Positions 18,295-27,036 of a stretch of 64,000 bases of DNA are shown here, in pieces. Source of the DNA: Halorubrum sp. GN11_10-6_MGM. GTDB taxonomy: Archaea; Halobacteriota; Halobacteria; Halobacteriales; Haloferacaceae. Position numbers and translations under genes: made by a program. Each line of letters opens with the position of its first letter. Positions within the stretch are counted from its first letter, which is position 1. The DNA is taken from the NCBI RefSeq assembly GCF_005435165.1, contig NZ_SGUC01000005.1:1-64000 (forward strand), in the 5' to 3' direction. The notes under the pieces are model-generated. The model ran no database searches. It was not told where the DNA came from and saw only the letters and a list, made by a program, of their open reading frames with translations.

Positions 18295-19191
18295 CTAATC
18301 GGCGCCCGTCTCCGCGCCCCGAGCCGACTCGACGAGCTCGCCCGCCTTCTCACCCGCGACGGACCGGGAGCTCGACAGCGGCGAGATGCTCACCTCGCCC
18401 TCGACGGCCGCGCGGCGGTCCGACCCGGGGTCGTCCGGGACGTCGCCGCGCAGGAACTCCCGCCAGAAGCGGTCGCGGAGCTCCATCCCCATCTCGCCGC
18501 GCCGCTCGCCGAACTCCCACCCCTCGGGGACGTTCTCCTCGTCCGGTCCCTCCTCGCCCGGGCGGAACTCGATCACGTCGAAACCGCGTGCGGGCTCGGT
18601 CAGCCGATAGGTGGGGTTCGCCGCCGCCTCGTCGTCCGCGGCCGGGACGTTGACGTTCAGCACGTCGGCGCCGAACGGGAGTTCGAGGGCGCCCTCCCCG
18701 TCGCCGCCGCTCCCGGCCTCGGCGCGGTCGATCAGGTCGGCGACGACCTCGCCGGCGAGCGCGAAGTCGCCGTTGTCGAGCGTCGGCGGCACGGGGAGGT
18801 TGCCGCGGTCGTACAGCGACACCGCGACCGCGGGCGTGCCGAGGAACGACGCCTCCATCGCGGCGCCGACGGTCCCTGACTGCCCGAGGATGTGCGCGCC
18901 GATGTTCGGCCCGTGGTTACAGCCGGAGACGACGACGTCGGGGTCGAGTTCGAGCGCCACGTCCGCGACCGCGACGCAGTCCGCGGGGGTGCCCTCGACC
19001 GCGTAGCCGCGGTCCGTCTCGGTGTAGTCGACCGTCGTCTCCCACCATGAGCGCGCACCGCCGACGCCGGACTGGTTGGTCGCGGGCGCGACCACCGTCA
19101 CGTCGTAGTCGCGGGAGAGCGCGTCCGCGAGCGCCCGGAGCCCGACGGCGTCGATCCCGTCGTCGTTGGTGAGCAGGATCTCGGTTGGCAT
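18295..19191 (-). CDS. surE: 5'/3'-nucleotidase SurE
   Basis: Metal-dependent phosphatase acting on nucleoside 5'- and 3'-monophosphates, implicated in stress and nucleotide balance. Signatures of the 298-residue chain: LLTNDDGIDAVG at residues 6-17 (the Asp-Asp metal site), APATNQSGVG (Asn and Ser ligands), SGCNHGPNIG (Asn ligand). The C-terminal ~50 residues are longer and more polar than in bacterial SurE and may be lineage-specific. Transcribed alone. Confidence 0.94.
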   Translation of the reverse strand: MPTEILLTNDDGIDAVGLRALADALSRDYDVTVVAPATNQSGVGGARSWWETTVDYTETDRGYAVEGTPADCVAVADVALELDPDVVVSGCNHGPNIGAHILGQSGTVGAAMEASFLGTPAVAVSLYDRGNLPVPPTLDNGDFALAGEVVADLIDRAEAGSGGDGEGALELPFGADVLNVNVPAADDEAAANPTYRLTEPARGFDVIEFRPGEEGPDEENVPEGWEFGERRGEMGMELRDRFWREFLRGDVPDDPGSDRRAAVEGEVSISPLSSSRSVAGEKAGELVESARGAETGAD

Positions 19192-19359
19192 ACGACACCG
19201 TGCGCGGGGACGGGAGAAAACGTCGCCGGTCCGGGCGCGTGTAGAGACCGTGAGAGAAAGCGTCGGCGAGGGTCGGCGCGCGTCGCGGGCGTCGGCCGGG
19301 TGGTACTCCGAACGGTCAGTCGGAAGGGCGCGGCAGCGACAGGACGGGGGACCGCCGGC

Positions 19360-20421
19360 TCAGTCGGCTGTGACGCGGCGCGACGAGGTCGCTAGGTCGA
19401 GCACCTCGTCGAAGAAGCCGAGCGAGTCGTGCGGGCCGGGGTTCGCCTCGGGGTGGTACTGGCGGGTGATCACGTCGAGTTCCTCGCTGTCGAGCCCCTC
19501 GACGGTGTCGTCGTTGACGTTCACCTGCGTCACCTCCAGCGGGCCGGTGTCGTCGACCGTGTAGCCGTGGTTCTGCGTGGTCATCACGACCTTGTCGGTG
19601 CGGAGGTCCTTGACGGGCTGGTTGACGCCGCGGTGGCCGAACGCCATCTTCTCGGTCGAGCCGCCGAGCGCGCTCGTGATCACCTGCTGGCCGAGACAGA
19701 TCCCCGCGAGGGGGAGCTCGCCCGCGAAGTCGTCGACGACCTCCTGGGCCGCGACGAAGTTCTCCGGGTCGCCCGGGCCGTTCGAGACGAAGAGCACGTC
19801 GGGGTCGACGGCGGCCACGTCCTCGGCGGTCGCGTCGTACGGGAGGACGTGGACGTCCGCGCCGCGCTCGGTGAGCGAGGAGATGATCGAGCCCTTCGCG
19901 CCGCAGTCGAGCAGGGCCACGTCGACGTCGCCGCCGCCCTCGTGGACGGTCGGCTCCGTCACCGACACCTGCGCGCCGATGTCGACGTGGTCGCTCATCG
20001 GCTTACACGCCTCCATCTCGTCGACCGCGTCCTCGGGGGTCGCATCCGGACCGGCGGCGATCCCGCAGGCCATCGTGCCCTCCTCGCGGACGGTGGTGAC
20101 GATCTCGCGGGTGTCGACGTGGTCGACGGCCGGGACGTCCTCCCCGGCGAGCCAGTCGGCGACGTCGTCGGTCAGCTCGCGGGCGATGGCCGCGCGCGGC
20201 TGGACCGACTCGGACTCGAACCGCTCGGTTCGGACGCCGTAGTTCCCGATGAGGGGGTACGAGAAGGTGAGTACCTGCTCGGCGTAGGAGGGGTCGGTGA
20301 GCGACTCCTCGTAGCCGGTGTACGCGGTCGTGAACACCAGTTCGCCGCGGGTCCGCCCCGGCGCACGGGCGCGCGCTTCGAGCACGCGGCCGTCGGCCAG
20401 CGCGATGTAGGCGTCCGACAT
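19360..20421 (-). CDS. carA: Carbamoyl-phosphate synthase small subunit
   Basis: Glutamine amidotransferase subunit that supplies ammonia to CarB for carbamoyl phosphate, used in arginine and pyrimidine synthesis. The 353-residue protein has the N-terminal CPSase small domain (YTGYEESLTDPSYAEQVLTF) and a class I amidotransferase domain with nucleophile Cys in ICLGQQVI, SNGPGDP, and the His/Glu of QYHPEANPGP. No carB is in the window. A TATA box (atttattag on the minus strand) is centred 28 nt upstream. The divergent lrp gene and a perfect palindrome between them suggest Lrp control. Confidence 0.96.
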   Translation of the reverse strand: MSDAYIALADGRVLEARARAPGRTRGELVFTTAYTGYEESLTDPSYAEQVLTFSYPLIGNYGVRTERFESESVQPRAAIARELTDDVADWLAGEDVPAVDHVDTREIVTTVREEGTMACGIAAGPDATPEDAVDEMEACKPMSDHVDIGAQVSVTEPTVHEGGGDVDVALLDCGAKGSIISSLTERGADVHVLPYDATAEDVAAVDPDVLFVSNGPGDPENFVAAQEVVDDFAGELPLAGICLGQQVITSALGGSTEKMAFGHRGVNQPVKDLRTDKVVMTTQNHGYTVDDTGPLEVTQVNVNDDTVEGLDSEELDVITRQYHPEANPGPHDSLGFFDEVLDLATSSRRVTAD

Positions 20422-20444
20422 TACGAGAAACGTACGCGCAGTGG

Positions 20445-20453
20445 CTAATAAAT
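20445..20453 (-). promoter_or_regulatory. TATA box of carA
   Basis: The minus-strand sequence atttattag is centred about 28 nt before the carA ATG at 20421, predicting a leaderless transcript. It lies 16 nt from the palindrome at 20469-20489. Confidence 0.7.
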
Positions 20454-20468
20454 GCGTCGTTCGAAGGT

Positions 20469-20489
20469 TCGTTACGATATTCGTAACGA
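20469..20489. promoter_or_regulatory. Perfect palindrome between carA and lrp, candidate Lrp operator
   Basis: Arms tcgttacga (20469-20477) and tcgtaacga (20481-20489) are exact reverse complements around a central tat. The right arm ends 28 nt before the lrp ATG, covering where its TATA element should sit. The left arm lies upstream of the carA TATA box. This geometry fits autorepression of lrp together with activation or repression of carA by the adjacent Lrp-family protein. Confidence 0.6.
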
Positions 20490-20517
20490 GTAAGGCGGCG
20501 GGAGAGAGACGGGGAGT

Positions 20518-20931
20518 ATGGACGACCTCGACCGACGGATTCTCTCGATCCTGCGGCGGGACGCGCGGACCCCGTACACGGAGATCGCGGACCGGGTGGG
20601 GACCTCCGAGGGGACCGTGCGCAACCGCGTCGACCGGATGACCGACGAGGGCGTGATCGAGCGGTTCACGGTCACGACCCGCACCGGCAACGTGAAGGCG
20701 ATGATCGAGATCTCGGTGGAGATGAACGTCAACACCGACGCGGTCGGCCAGCGGATGGTGGAGTGGGAGGAGGTCGACTTCGTCTGGCAGGTGTCCGGCG
20801 AGGAGGACATCGTCCTCGTCGTCGACGCGGTCGACACGCGCGCCGTCAACGAACTGATCACGCAAGCGAGGGAGATGGACGAGGTCAAATCGACGAAGAC
20901 GCGGCTCATCCTCGACGAGCGGCTGGGCTAA
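20518..20931 (+). CDS. Lrp/AsnC family transcriptional regulator
   Basis: A 137-residue regulator. Residues 1-50 form the helix-turn-helix (MDDLDRRILSILRRDARTPYTEIADRVG, then SEGTVRNRVDRM). The C-terminal half is the RAM/effector-binding domain (VDFVWQVSGEEDIVLVVDAVDTRAVNELI). Lrp proteins form dimers and octamers and often sense amino acids. It is divergent from carA with a palindrome in the shared promoter, so control of carbamoyl phosphate and arginine synthesis, plus its own gene, is a reasonable inference. Confidence 0.92.
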   Translation: MDDLDRRILSILRRDARTPYTEIADRVGTSEGTVRNRVDRMTDEGVIERFTVTTRTGNVKAMIEISVEMNVNTDAVGQRMVEWEEVDFVWQVSGEEDIVLVVDAVDTRAVNELITQAREMDEVKSTKTRLILDERLG

Positions 20932-21114
20932 GCGAGCGGCGACCCATTTCGACCGTCCCGGGGTGGCCCGTGCCTTCGAGTGGCTCACACGGTCGCCGAG
21001 AGGGAAAAACGAGGGTGCCACTCGATCGCGAGTCGGCTGGCTTCCGCCAGCTCGTCGATCGTCCCGGAGATCCGATCTTCCCGGAGATCCGTTATTTCCG
21101 GCGTAGGGAACCGT

Positions 21115-22377
21115 TTACGACAGCTTTTCGATGTTCTCGACGACGGCGTCGGCGAACTCGCTGGTCGCGAGCTTCTCGCCGCCCTCGATCTGGCGGTGGA
21201 GGTCGTAGGTGACCTTCCCGGACGCGATGGTCTCCTCGACGGCGTCGCGCACGAGGTCAGCGGCGTCCTTCCAGCCGAGGTAGTCGAGCATCTCGCGGCC
21301 CGAGAGGATCATCGCGGTGGGGTTCACCTTGTCCTCGCCGGCGTACTTGGGCGCGGAGCCGTGAACCGGCTCGGCGAGACAGCGACCGTGGCCGAAGTTG
21401 GCGCCCGGCGCGATGCCGAGGCCGCCGATCTGCGCGCCGGCGGCGTCGGACATGTAGTCGCCGTTGAGGTTCATCGTCGCGATGACGGAGTACTCGTCCG
21501 TGCGGGTCAACAGCTGCTGGAGCATGTTGTCGGCGATGCGGTCCTTGACGACGACGGTGCCCTCGGGCCGCTCGCCGTCGTGCTCCTCCCAGAGCTGGTC
21601 CTCGGTGATGACGTCCTCGCCGTACTCCTCCTCGGCGACCTCGTAGCCCCAGTCGCGGAAGGCGCCCTCGGTGAACTTCATGATGTTCCCCTTGTGGACG
21701 AGGGTGACCGAGTCGCGGTCGTTGGCGACCGCGTAGTCGATCGCCTCGCGGACGAGGCGCTTCGAGCCGAACTCGGAGATGGGCTTGACGCCGATGCCGA
21801 CCGGGCCGTCGTGGATGACGTCCGCGATGCCCATGTCGTCTTCGAGGAAGTCGCGTACCTGCTCGACCTCGTCGGTGCCGGCCTCCCACTCGACGCCGGC
21901 GTAGACGTCCTCGGTGTTCTCCCGGAAGGTGACCATGTCCATCTCCTCGGGGCTCTTGACGGGCGACGGGACGCCTTCGAGGTGGTAGGTGGGACGGACG
22001 TTCGCGTACAGGTCGAGCGTCTGCCGGAGCGCGACGTTCAGCGAGCGGAACCCGGCGCCGACCGGCGTCGTCAGCGGGCCCTTGATCGCGACGCGGTGGT
22101 CGCGGATGGCCGAGACGGTGTCCTCGGGGAGGTTCTCGTCGTACTTCTCGCGGGCGGACGAGCCGGCGTAGACGCGCATCCACTCGATGGAGCGGCCCGT
22201 CTCCTCGGCGGCGGCGTCGAGTACCTGCTGTGCGGCCGGCCCGACGTCGGTGCCGATCCCGTCGCCGTGGATGATCGGGATGATCGGGTTCGAGGGAACG
22301 TTCAGCTCGCCGGTCTCCTCGTCGGCGAGCGTGATGGCTTCGCCGTCGTCGGGGACGTCGACCTTGTCGTAGCTCAT
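21115..22377 (-). CDS. icd: Isocitrate dehydrogenase (NADP type)
   Basis: Oxidative decarboxylation of isocitrate to 2-oxoglutarate in the citric acid cycle. The 420-residue protein is nearly collinear with the characterised Haloferax volcanii enzyme as I recall it: N-terminus MSYDKV, PIIPIIHGDGIG, VAIKGPLTTPVGAGFRSLNV, the substrate loop VPSPVKSPEEMDMVTFREN, NLNGDYMSDAAGAQIGGLG, and C-terminus ENIEKLS. The ATG at 22377 is chosen over one 18 nt upstream for that N-terminus. The motif gaacgttcgtg directly upstream is shared with the ppc promoter region. Confidence 0.96.
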   Translation of the reverse strand: MSYDKVDVPDDGEAITLADEETGELNVPSNPIIPIIHGDGIGTDVGPAAQQVLDAAAEETGRSIEWMRVYAGSSAREKYDENLPEDTVSAIRDHRVAIKGPLTTPVGAGFRSLNVALRQTLDLYANVRPTYHLEGVPSPVKSPEEMDMVTFRENTEDVYAGVEWEAGTDEVEQVRDFLEDDMGIADVIHDGPVGIGVKPISEFGSKRLVREAIDYAVANDRDSVTLVHKGNIMKFTEGAFRDWGYEVAEEEYGEDVITEDQLWEEHDGERPEGTVVVKDRIADNMLQQLLTRTDEYSVIATMNLNGDYMSDAAGAQIGGLGIAPGANFGHGRCLAEPVHGSAPKYAGEDKVNPTAMILSGREMLDYLGWKDAADLVRDAVEETIASGKVTYDLHRQIEGGEKLATSEFADAVVENIEKLS

Positions 22378-22484
22378 GAACGTTCGTGGATTCATGTGGC
22401 CCCCTAAAGTGCCTGCCGTTTTCGGCGTGAGCGTCGCGCTCGCAGGGCTTGCCGGTTCTCGCCGGCCGGCCCGCGAAACGCTTC

Positions 22485-22558
22485 GCGGACGCGTCCCGCG
22501 ATGCCTCGCCGACTCGTCCCGTGACGCCCCGCGGACGCGTCCCGCGATGCCTCGCCGA
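22485..22558. repeat. Short direct repeat, two 28-bp copies
   Basis: A 28-bp unit beginning gcggacgcgtcccgcgatgc occurs at 22485-22512 and again at 22531-22558. It lies upstream of icd and just past the end of the glycosyltransferase gene. No protein or promoter role is evident; slippage or local duplication would explain it. Confidence 0.7.
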
Positions 22559-22579
22559 GGGGACCCCGCCGACCGAGGC

Positions 22580-23590
22580 TCAGACCGGTTCGACCGCGAC
22601 GTCGAACAGCGACCGCCAGCGGTAGCGCCGCCCGCCCCAGACGAACGTTCGGCGGGCGAATGCGTACGCCATCAGCGGCGGGGCGATCAGCACGCCGGGC
22701 GCCGCGAGCAGGAACGTCGCGCGGCGGATCCCGAACCGGGCGTACGCGGCCCCCGCGAGCGCCGTGACGAGCGACACCCCCGCGAACGGCGCGAGCAGAC
22801 AGAGCGCGGCCATGACGACGCCGAAGACGGCGTTGAACGCGGTCGCGGCCGGGGCGTGGTACCGAGTGATCGTCAGGAAGCGGACGAACCGCTCCAGCGA
22901 CCCCCGGAGCGAGCCGCCGGCGGGGACGTGGCGCGTCCGGTCGACCGCCGAGACGTCGACGTGTTCCGTGAGCGTCCCGTCGTCGCTGACGGTCCGCCGG
23001 AGGTCGCGCAGGAACGCCGCCTCCCCGTCGCGGAGGTCGTCGCGCTCGAATATCACCGCGCCGCCCCACGCGACGCCGGCCGCGAACACCGCGAGCGTCC
23101 CGCCGATGACGTACGCCGGCTCGAACAGCCGAGCGAGCGGGTCCTCGCCGACGAACACCGGGACCTCCGTGGTCGGCCCCCGTCGGTCGTAGTCGGCGTC
23201 GAGCGTCGCCAGCCACTCCGGCGGATGATGAAAGTCGTCGTCGGTCCACGCGATCCGGTCGTTCGCCGCGGCCTCCATCCCGGCCGCGATCGCGTTCGCC
23301 TTCCCGGAACACCCCTCCGGCTCGCCCGCGACGAGGAGGCGGACGCGGTCGGGGAGGTCGCCGCGGCGCGCCGCGACCGGGTCGTCCGGCGAGTCGCAGA
23401 TCACGAGGAGCTCGTCGGCGGCGCGGTCGCCGCCACCGCCGCCATCGCCGCCGGTGTCGCCTCCGTTCTCGCCGTCGAACGCCCCCGGACCGCGCAGTTG
23501 CTCGGCCACTTCGTCGCACGCGTCGGTCCAGCGGACGGTCGGGAGTAGGACCGAGACCGGCGCGGGGTCGGTCGGTTCCGAAGCTGTCAC
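22580..23590 (-). CDS. Membrane-associated family 2 glycosyltransferase
   Basis: The 336-residue product begins VTASEPTDPAPVSVLLPTVRW and shows GT2 features: the nucleotide-sugar strand VSVLLPT, an acidic site in IAWTDDDFHHPPEWL preceded by GCSGKANAIAAGM, and further acidic residues. Three to four C-terminal hydrophobic helices from ~residue 230 resemble ceramide glucosyltransferase-type enzymes. A Gly/Asp-rich insert (GENGGDTGGDGGGGGD) lies near residue 45. GTG at 23590 is preferred because a TATA box (cgtataaac, 23613-23621) is centred 27 nt upstream, whereas an ATG at 23623 would precede that box. Likely role: lipid-linked sugar or glycolipid synthesis; acceptor unknown. Confidence 0.82.
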   Translation of the reverse strand: MTASEPTDPAPVSVLLPTVRWTDACDEVAEQLRGPGAFDGENGGDTGGDGGGGGDRAADELLVICDSPDDPVAARRGDLPDRVRLLVAGEPEGCSGKANAIAAGMEAAANDRIAWTDDDFHHPPEWLATLDADYDRRGPTTEVPVFVGEDPLARLFEPAYVIGGTLAVFAAGVAWGGAVIFERDDLRDGEAAFLRDLRRTVSDDGTLTEHVDVSAVDRTRHVPAGGSLRGSLERFVRFLTITRYHAPAATAFNAVFGVVMAALCLLAPFAGVSLVTALAGAAYARFGIRRATFLLAAPGVLIAPPLMAYAFARRTFVWGGRRYRWRSLFDVAVEPV

Positions 23591-23641
23591 GCCCCCCGCT
23601 TCGTGCGGTTCACGTATAAACAACGGCGGTCGAGCCGCGGC

Positions 23642-25171
23642 TCACGACCCCGGACACGAGCGCGTCCCCAGTTCGTCGACCCGCGTCTCCCCGTCGGTGA
23701 CGTCCACGTCGACCGCCGAGACGGTGACCGACCGGATCGGACCGCTTTCGGCGTCGGCGAGCCCTGCGGCGCGGTCGCAGAGATGTGCGAGCAGCGGCTC
23801 GACGCGGTCGGGCTCGGGGTCGTCCGCGAGCAGCGTGAGGAGCTTCCGCCAGCGCGCGGTGGGGTACGCCCGGGCGTCGGAGGGCGGTCGGTCGCGCGCG
23901 ACGCGGTCACCGTAGAGGGCGTCGAGCCGCTCGCCGTCGTCGGTCGTCGCGGTCGCCAGCACGAGCGCGTCGGTCGCGGGCGGGTTCGGCGCGAACATGT
24001 CCCAGCCCCCCTCCGTCGGGTCGGCGACCGACGCGACGGGGTCCGGGGTCTCGACGAGCCCGAGCCCCATCGCGTTCCACGCGACGAGCGCGACGAGGAG
24101 GGCCGCGGCGAGGACGGGCACCGCGGCCGCGGCCCGCTCGCGGACGGCGCGAACCGGCCCGCCCTCCGGAGTCGGCCCCGGCGACCGGAGCCGGTCCGCC
24201 GCGCCGCGACGGAGCCGGTCGGCGGTCGGGGCGACCGCGCGCTCGACGCGGTCCCAGACGGACGGCGGGAAGAAGGGGAGCAGCGCGGCCGCCGAGACCA
24301 GCGGGAAGACGCCGATCTGGAGCGTGACGGCCATCGAGAGGTGCGCCGCGAGGAGCGTCCCTGCGAGCGCGGCCCGGAGCCGACCGGCGGCCGCGACGAG
24401 CAGCGGCGAGGCGACGACGAGCGCGAGCCAGCCGTAGGTGGCCGCCGCGAGCAGCGGGGACCACTCGGGCACGACGCCGCCGAACGGGCCGTGGAGGTAC
24501 GTGAGCCGGAAGACGCGCTCGACGGCCTCTCCCGCGGGCCACGCGGTCCCGCGGAGCTTCACGACCGCGTTGGAGACGTACACGACGACGACGAGGGCCA
24601 GGGGGAGCGCCGCGGCGGGACCGGCGACGCGGCCGCTCGCTCCCACCGCGGTCGGTTCCGGGGCCTCGGTCTCCCGGCGCCGCACCGCGTCGAGCGACCA
24701 CCGAGCGCCGAGCGGGCAGAGGAGTCCGGCGCCCAGCAGCTGGAGCAAGAGGGTGTCACCCGCGTTGAGGACGAAGGGATTCCGGGCCTGAAGCGACGCG
24801 AGCAGGACCAGCGAGACCGCGGTCGCGGCGCGGGTCCGGTGGCCGACCGCGAGCGCGGCGGCCGCGGCCGCGGCGACGAGGAACAGCAGCGAGACCGCCC
24901 ACGCCTCGCCGGAGACGGCGTGGATCGAGAGGCGGGCGCCGAGGGGGTACGCGCCCGCGAGCGCCGCGCGGGGGAGGACGCCGGCGTCGGTGTAGAAGGC
25001 CCCGAGGTTTCGCGCACGGAGCGCGAGGTCGACGAGGAGGACGGCCCCCAGCGCGATCCGGAACGCGGCGAAGGCGCGCGCGTCGACCCCGAACCGGCGT
25101 CGGAGCGCGGCGCGGAGCCGGGGGACCGCGCCCGCTCCGGAGTCGGCGTCACCGGCGTCGGCTGTCGTCAC
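23642..25171 (-). CDS. HTTM-domain (gamma-carboxylase-like) membrane protein
   Basis: A 509-residue protein with many transmembrane helices. RIALGAVLLVDLALRARNLGAFYTDAGVLPR at residues ~40-70 and ARNPFVLNAGDTLLLQLL at ~128-145 are hallmarks of the HTTM family, related to vitamin K-dependent gamma-carboxylase. A soluble C-terminal part contains GWDMFAPNPP, also typical. The reaction of archaeal members is unknown. It is transcribed toward the glycosyltransferase gene with about 50 nt between, so the two may share a transcript. Confidence 0.85.
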   Translation of the reverse strand: MTTADAGDADSGAGAVPRLRAALRRRFGVDARAFAAFRIALGAVLLVDLALRARNLGAFYTDAGVLPRAALAGAYPLGARLSIHAVSGEAWAVSLLFLVAAAAAAALAVGHRTRAATAVSLVLLASLQARNPFVLNAGDTLLLQLLGAGLLCPLGARWSLDAVRRRETEAPEPTAVGASGRVAGPAAALPLALVVVVYVSNAVVKLRGTAWPAGEAVERVFRLTYLHGPFGGVVPEWSPLLAAATYGWLALVVASPLLVAAAGRLRAALAGTLLAAHLSMAVTLQIGVFPLVSAAALLPFFPPSVWDRVERAVAPTADRLRRGAADRLRSPGPTPEGGPVRAVRERAAAAVPVLAAALLVALVAWNAMGLGLVETPDPVASVADPTEGGWDMFAPNPPATDALVLATATTDDGERLDALYGDRVARDRPPSDARAYPTARWRKLLTLLADDPEPDRVEPLLAHLCDRAAGLADAESGPIRSVTVSAVDVDVTDGETRVDELGTRSCPGS

Positions 25172-25338
25172 GATGCCCTCGGATCGCCGAGCGGCGGGAA
25201 TAGGTCTTGCGGCGCCGGCGTGCGTCCGGGGTCCCGGGCGGCCGCGAGGCGACCGCCGTCGGGCCGTCGCGGTCGCGTCGCGACCCCCGCGGTCGCCGGC
25301 TTCCGGGCGCTTATGTGGCCGCCGCGGGTGCCACCGGT

Positions 25339-26277
25339 ATGCGAGTCATCGTTCACGGCGGGGCCGGCGGCGCCCCGGACGAGCCGGAGCCCAGACAGGC
25401 GGTCCTCGACGAGGCGGCCACGCGCGGCGCCAAGAGCGGGACGCCGCTCGACGCGGTCGAGTCGGCGGTCAGCGTCCTCGAATCGGACCCCCGCTTCAAC
25501 GCGGGCGTCGGCGGCGCGGTCCAGTCGGACGGCGTCGTCCGCACCGACGCCGGCGTGATGACCTCGGACCGCGAGATCGGCGCGGCCTGCTCGATGCCCG
25601 GCGTCGAACACGCGGCGAGCGTCGCCCGCGTCGTCCGCTCGGAGACGCCGCACGTCTTCGTCTCCGGCGAGCACGCGGTCGAGCTCGCCGACGAGTTCGG
25701 CGTCGAGACCGGCGTCGACCTGCTCACGGACGAGAAACGCGAGCGGTACGAGGCCGAGGACCCGCCCCGAGGCGATCCCCGCGAGCACCTCGACTGGCTC
25801 GCCTCGCGCTTCGGCTCCGGCGACGATCAGGCGGGCGAGCGGTCGGACGGCGACGGAGCGACGAGCGGCGAGTCGGGCCGCGCCCCGGACCACGACACCG
25901 TCGGCGCCGTCGCGACCGACGGCGACCGGGTCGCCGCCGTCACCTCGACCGGCGGGCGGTCGTTCGCGCTGGCGGGGCGCGTCGGCGACGTGCCGCAGGT
26001 CGGCTCGGGGTTCTTCTGTACCGAGGCGGGCGGCGCGAGCGCCACCGGCGCGGGCGAGGACATCGCGCGCGTCACCCTCTCGCGGCGCGCCGTCGACCAC
26101 CTCGACGACGGGCTCGGCGCGCAGGCCGCAGCGGACCGGGCGATCGACGAGTTCGAGTCGATCACCGGATCGGGCGCGGGCGTCATCGTCCTCGACCCGG
26201 ACGCGACCGGCGCGGACGCCGCGGGGAGCGCGTTCAACACCGAGGGGATGCAGACGAGCGTCGCGCTCGACGAGTGA
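25339..26277 (+). CDS. Isoaspartyl peptidase/L-asparaginase (Ntn hydrolase)
   Basis: Plant-type asparaginase that removes isoaspartyl residues or hydrolyses asparagine after autocleavage into two subunits. The 312-residue precursor starts MRVIVHGGAGGAP. The cleavage site is DHDTVGAVATD, where the Thr (~residue 193) becomes the new N-terminal nucleophile. Downstream STGG and GSGFFCTEAGGASATGAGE are the usual active-site loops. An acidic linker (GDDQAGERSDGDGATSGE) precedes the cleavage site, as is common in haloarchaea. Divergent from the HTTM gene. Confidence 0.93.
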   Translation: MRVIVHGGAGGAPDEPEPRQAVLDEAATRGAKSGTPLDAVESAVSVLESDPRFNAGVGGAVQSDGVVRTDAGVMTSDREIGAACSMPGVEHAASVARVVRSETPHVFVSGEHAVELADEFGVETGVDLLTDEKRERYEAEDPPRGDPREHLDWLASRFGSGDDQAGERSDGDGATSGESGRAPDHDTVGAVATDGDRVAAVTSTGGRSFALAGRVGDVPQVGSGFFCTEAGGASATGAGEDIARVTLSRRAVDHLDDGLGAQAAADRAIDEFESITGSGAGVIVLDPDATGADAAGSAFNTEGMQTSVALDE

Positions 26278-26312
26278 GGCGAGCGACAGGGCGCCGGGTC
26301 GCCCGGTCTGTT

Positions 26313-26370
26313 GGTCGGCGCGTTGCTCCCTCCGCCGGTCGGCGCGTCGCCCCGTCCGCGGGTCGGCGCG
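26313..26370. repeat. 24-bp tandem repeat, 2.4 copies
   Basis: The unit starting ggtcggcgcgt recurs at 26313, 26337 and 26361, with diverged remainders. It occupies the space between the convergent asparaginase and TrkA-domain genes. No function evident. Confidence 0.6.
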
Positions 26371-26382
26371 TCCCGTCGGCGC

Positions 26383-27033
26383 CTACCCGCGGAAGAGGTT
26401 CAGCACCTCGTCGACGACCGACGGCTCGACGGCGACGAGGTACGATTCCTCGGGGTAAAGCACCGTCTCGGGACCGGCGAGCGTGTCGCCGGCGGCGTCG
26501 GAGACGACGAGACTGCCGCGGGGCAGCGCCACCTCGTCGAGCGAGCGCCCGGCGACCGGCGCCCCCTCGGCGACGTGGAGTTCGAGGATGTCGAGGGAGC
26601 CGGTGACGTCTTCGAGGGCGCTCACGTCGGGCTCGATGGCGTTGACGGCCGCGCGCGCACCGGCGCGCTCCGGGTAGATCACCTCGTCGACGAAGCGGTC
26701 GAACTCGGTGCCCGGCTCGCTCTCGGTGCGGACGACGGTCTGCGTGTCCGGGGCGAGCTCGCGGGTCAGCAGGCAGACCGCGAGGTTCGTCCCCGACTGG
26801 CTCGTCAGCGCGGCGACCACGTCGGCGCGCTCTAACCCCGCCTGTTCGAGGACCCCCGGCCGCGTGGCGTCGCCCTCGATCACCGTGGCGACGTAGTCGT
26901 CGCTGAGCGCCGCGGCCCGCTCGGAGTCCCGCTCGATGACGGTCACGTCGTGGCCCCTGTCGTCGAGGATGTGGGCGGCCCGGTTCCCGACGCGACCGCC
27001 GCCGGCGATGACGATCCGGAAGTTCCCGTCCAT
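26383..27033 (-). CDS. trkA: TrkA-N/TrkA-C (RCK) domain regulatory protein
   Basis: A 216-residue cytosolic regulator. Residues 5-30 form a Rossmann fold (RIVIAGGGRVGNRAAHIL, then acidic ERDSERAA) that binds NAD(H) or another nucleotide. The C-terminal ~80 residues are a TrkA-C/RCK domain (LDILELHVAEGAPVAGRSLDE...PRGSLVV). Such proteins gate K+ transporters, but here the gene lies 3 nt after an APC permease gene in one operon, so it more likely regulates that carrier. No Trk/Ktr membrane subunit is nearby. Confidence 0.9.
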   Translation of the reverse strand: MDGNFRIVIAGGGRVGNRAAHILDDRGHDVTVIERDSERAAALSDDYVATVIEGDATRPGVLEQAGLERADVVAALTSQSGTNLAVCLLTRELAPDTQTVVRTESEPGTEFDRFVDEVIYPERAGARAAVNAIEPDVSALEDVTGSLDILELHVAEGAPVAGRSLDEVALPRGSLVVSDAAGDTLAGPETVLYPEESYLVAVEPSVVDEVLNLFRG

Positions 27034-27036
27034 GGA

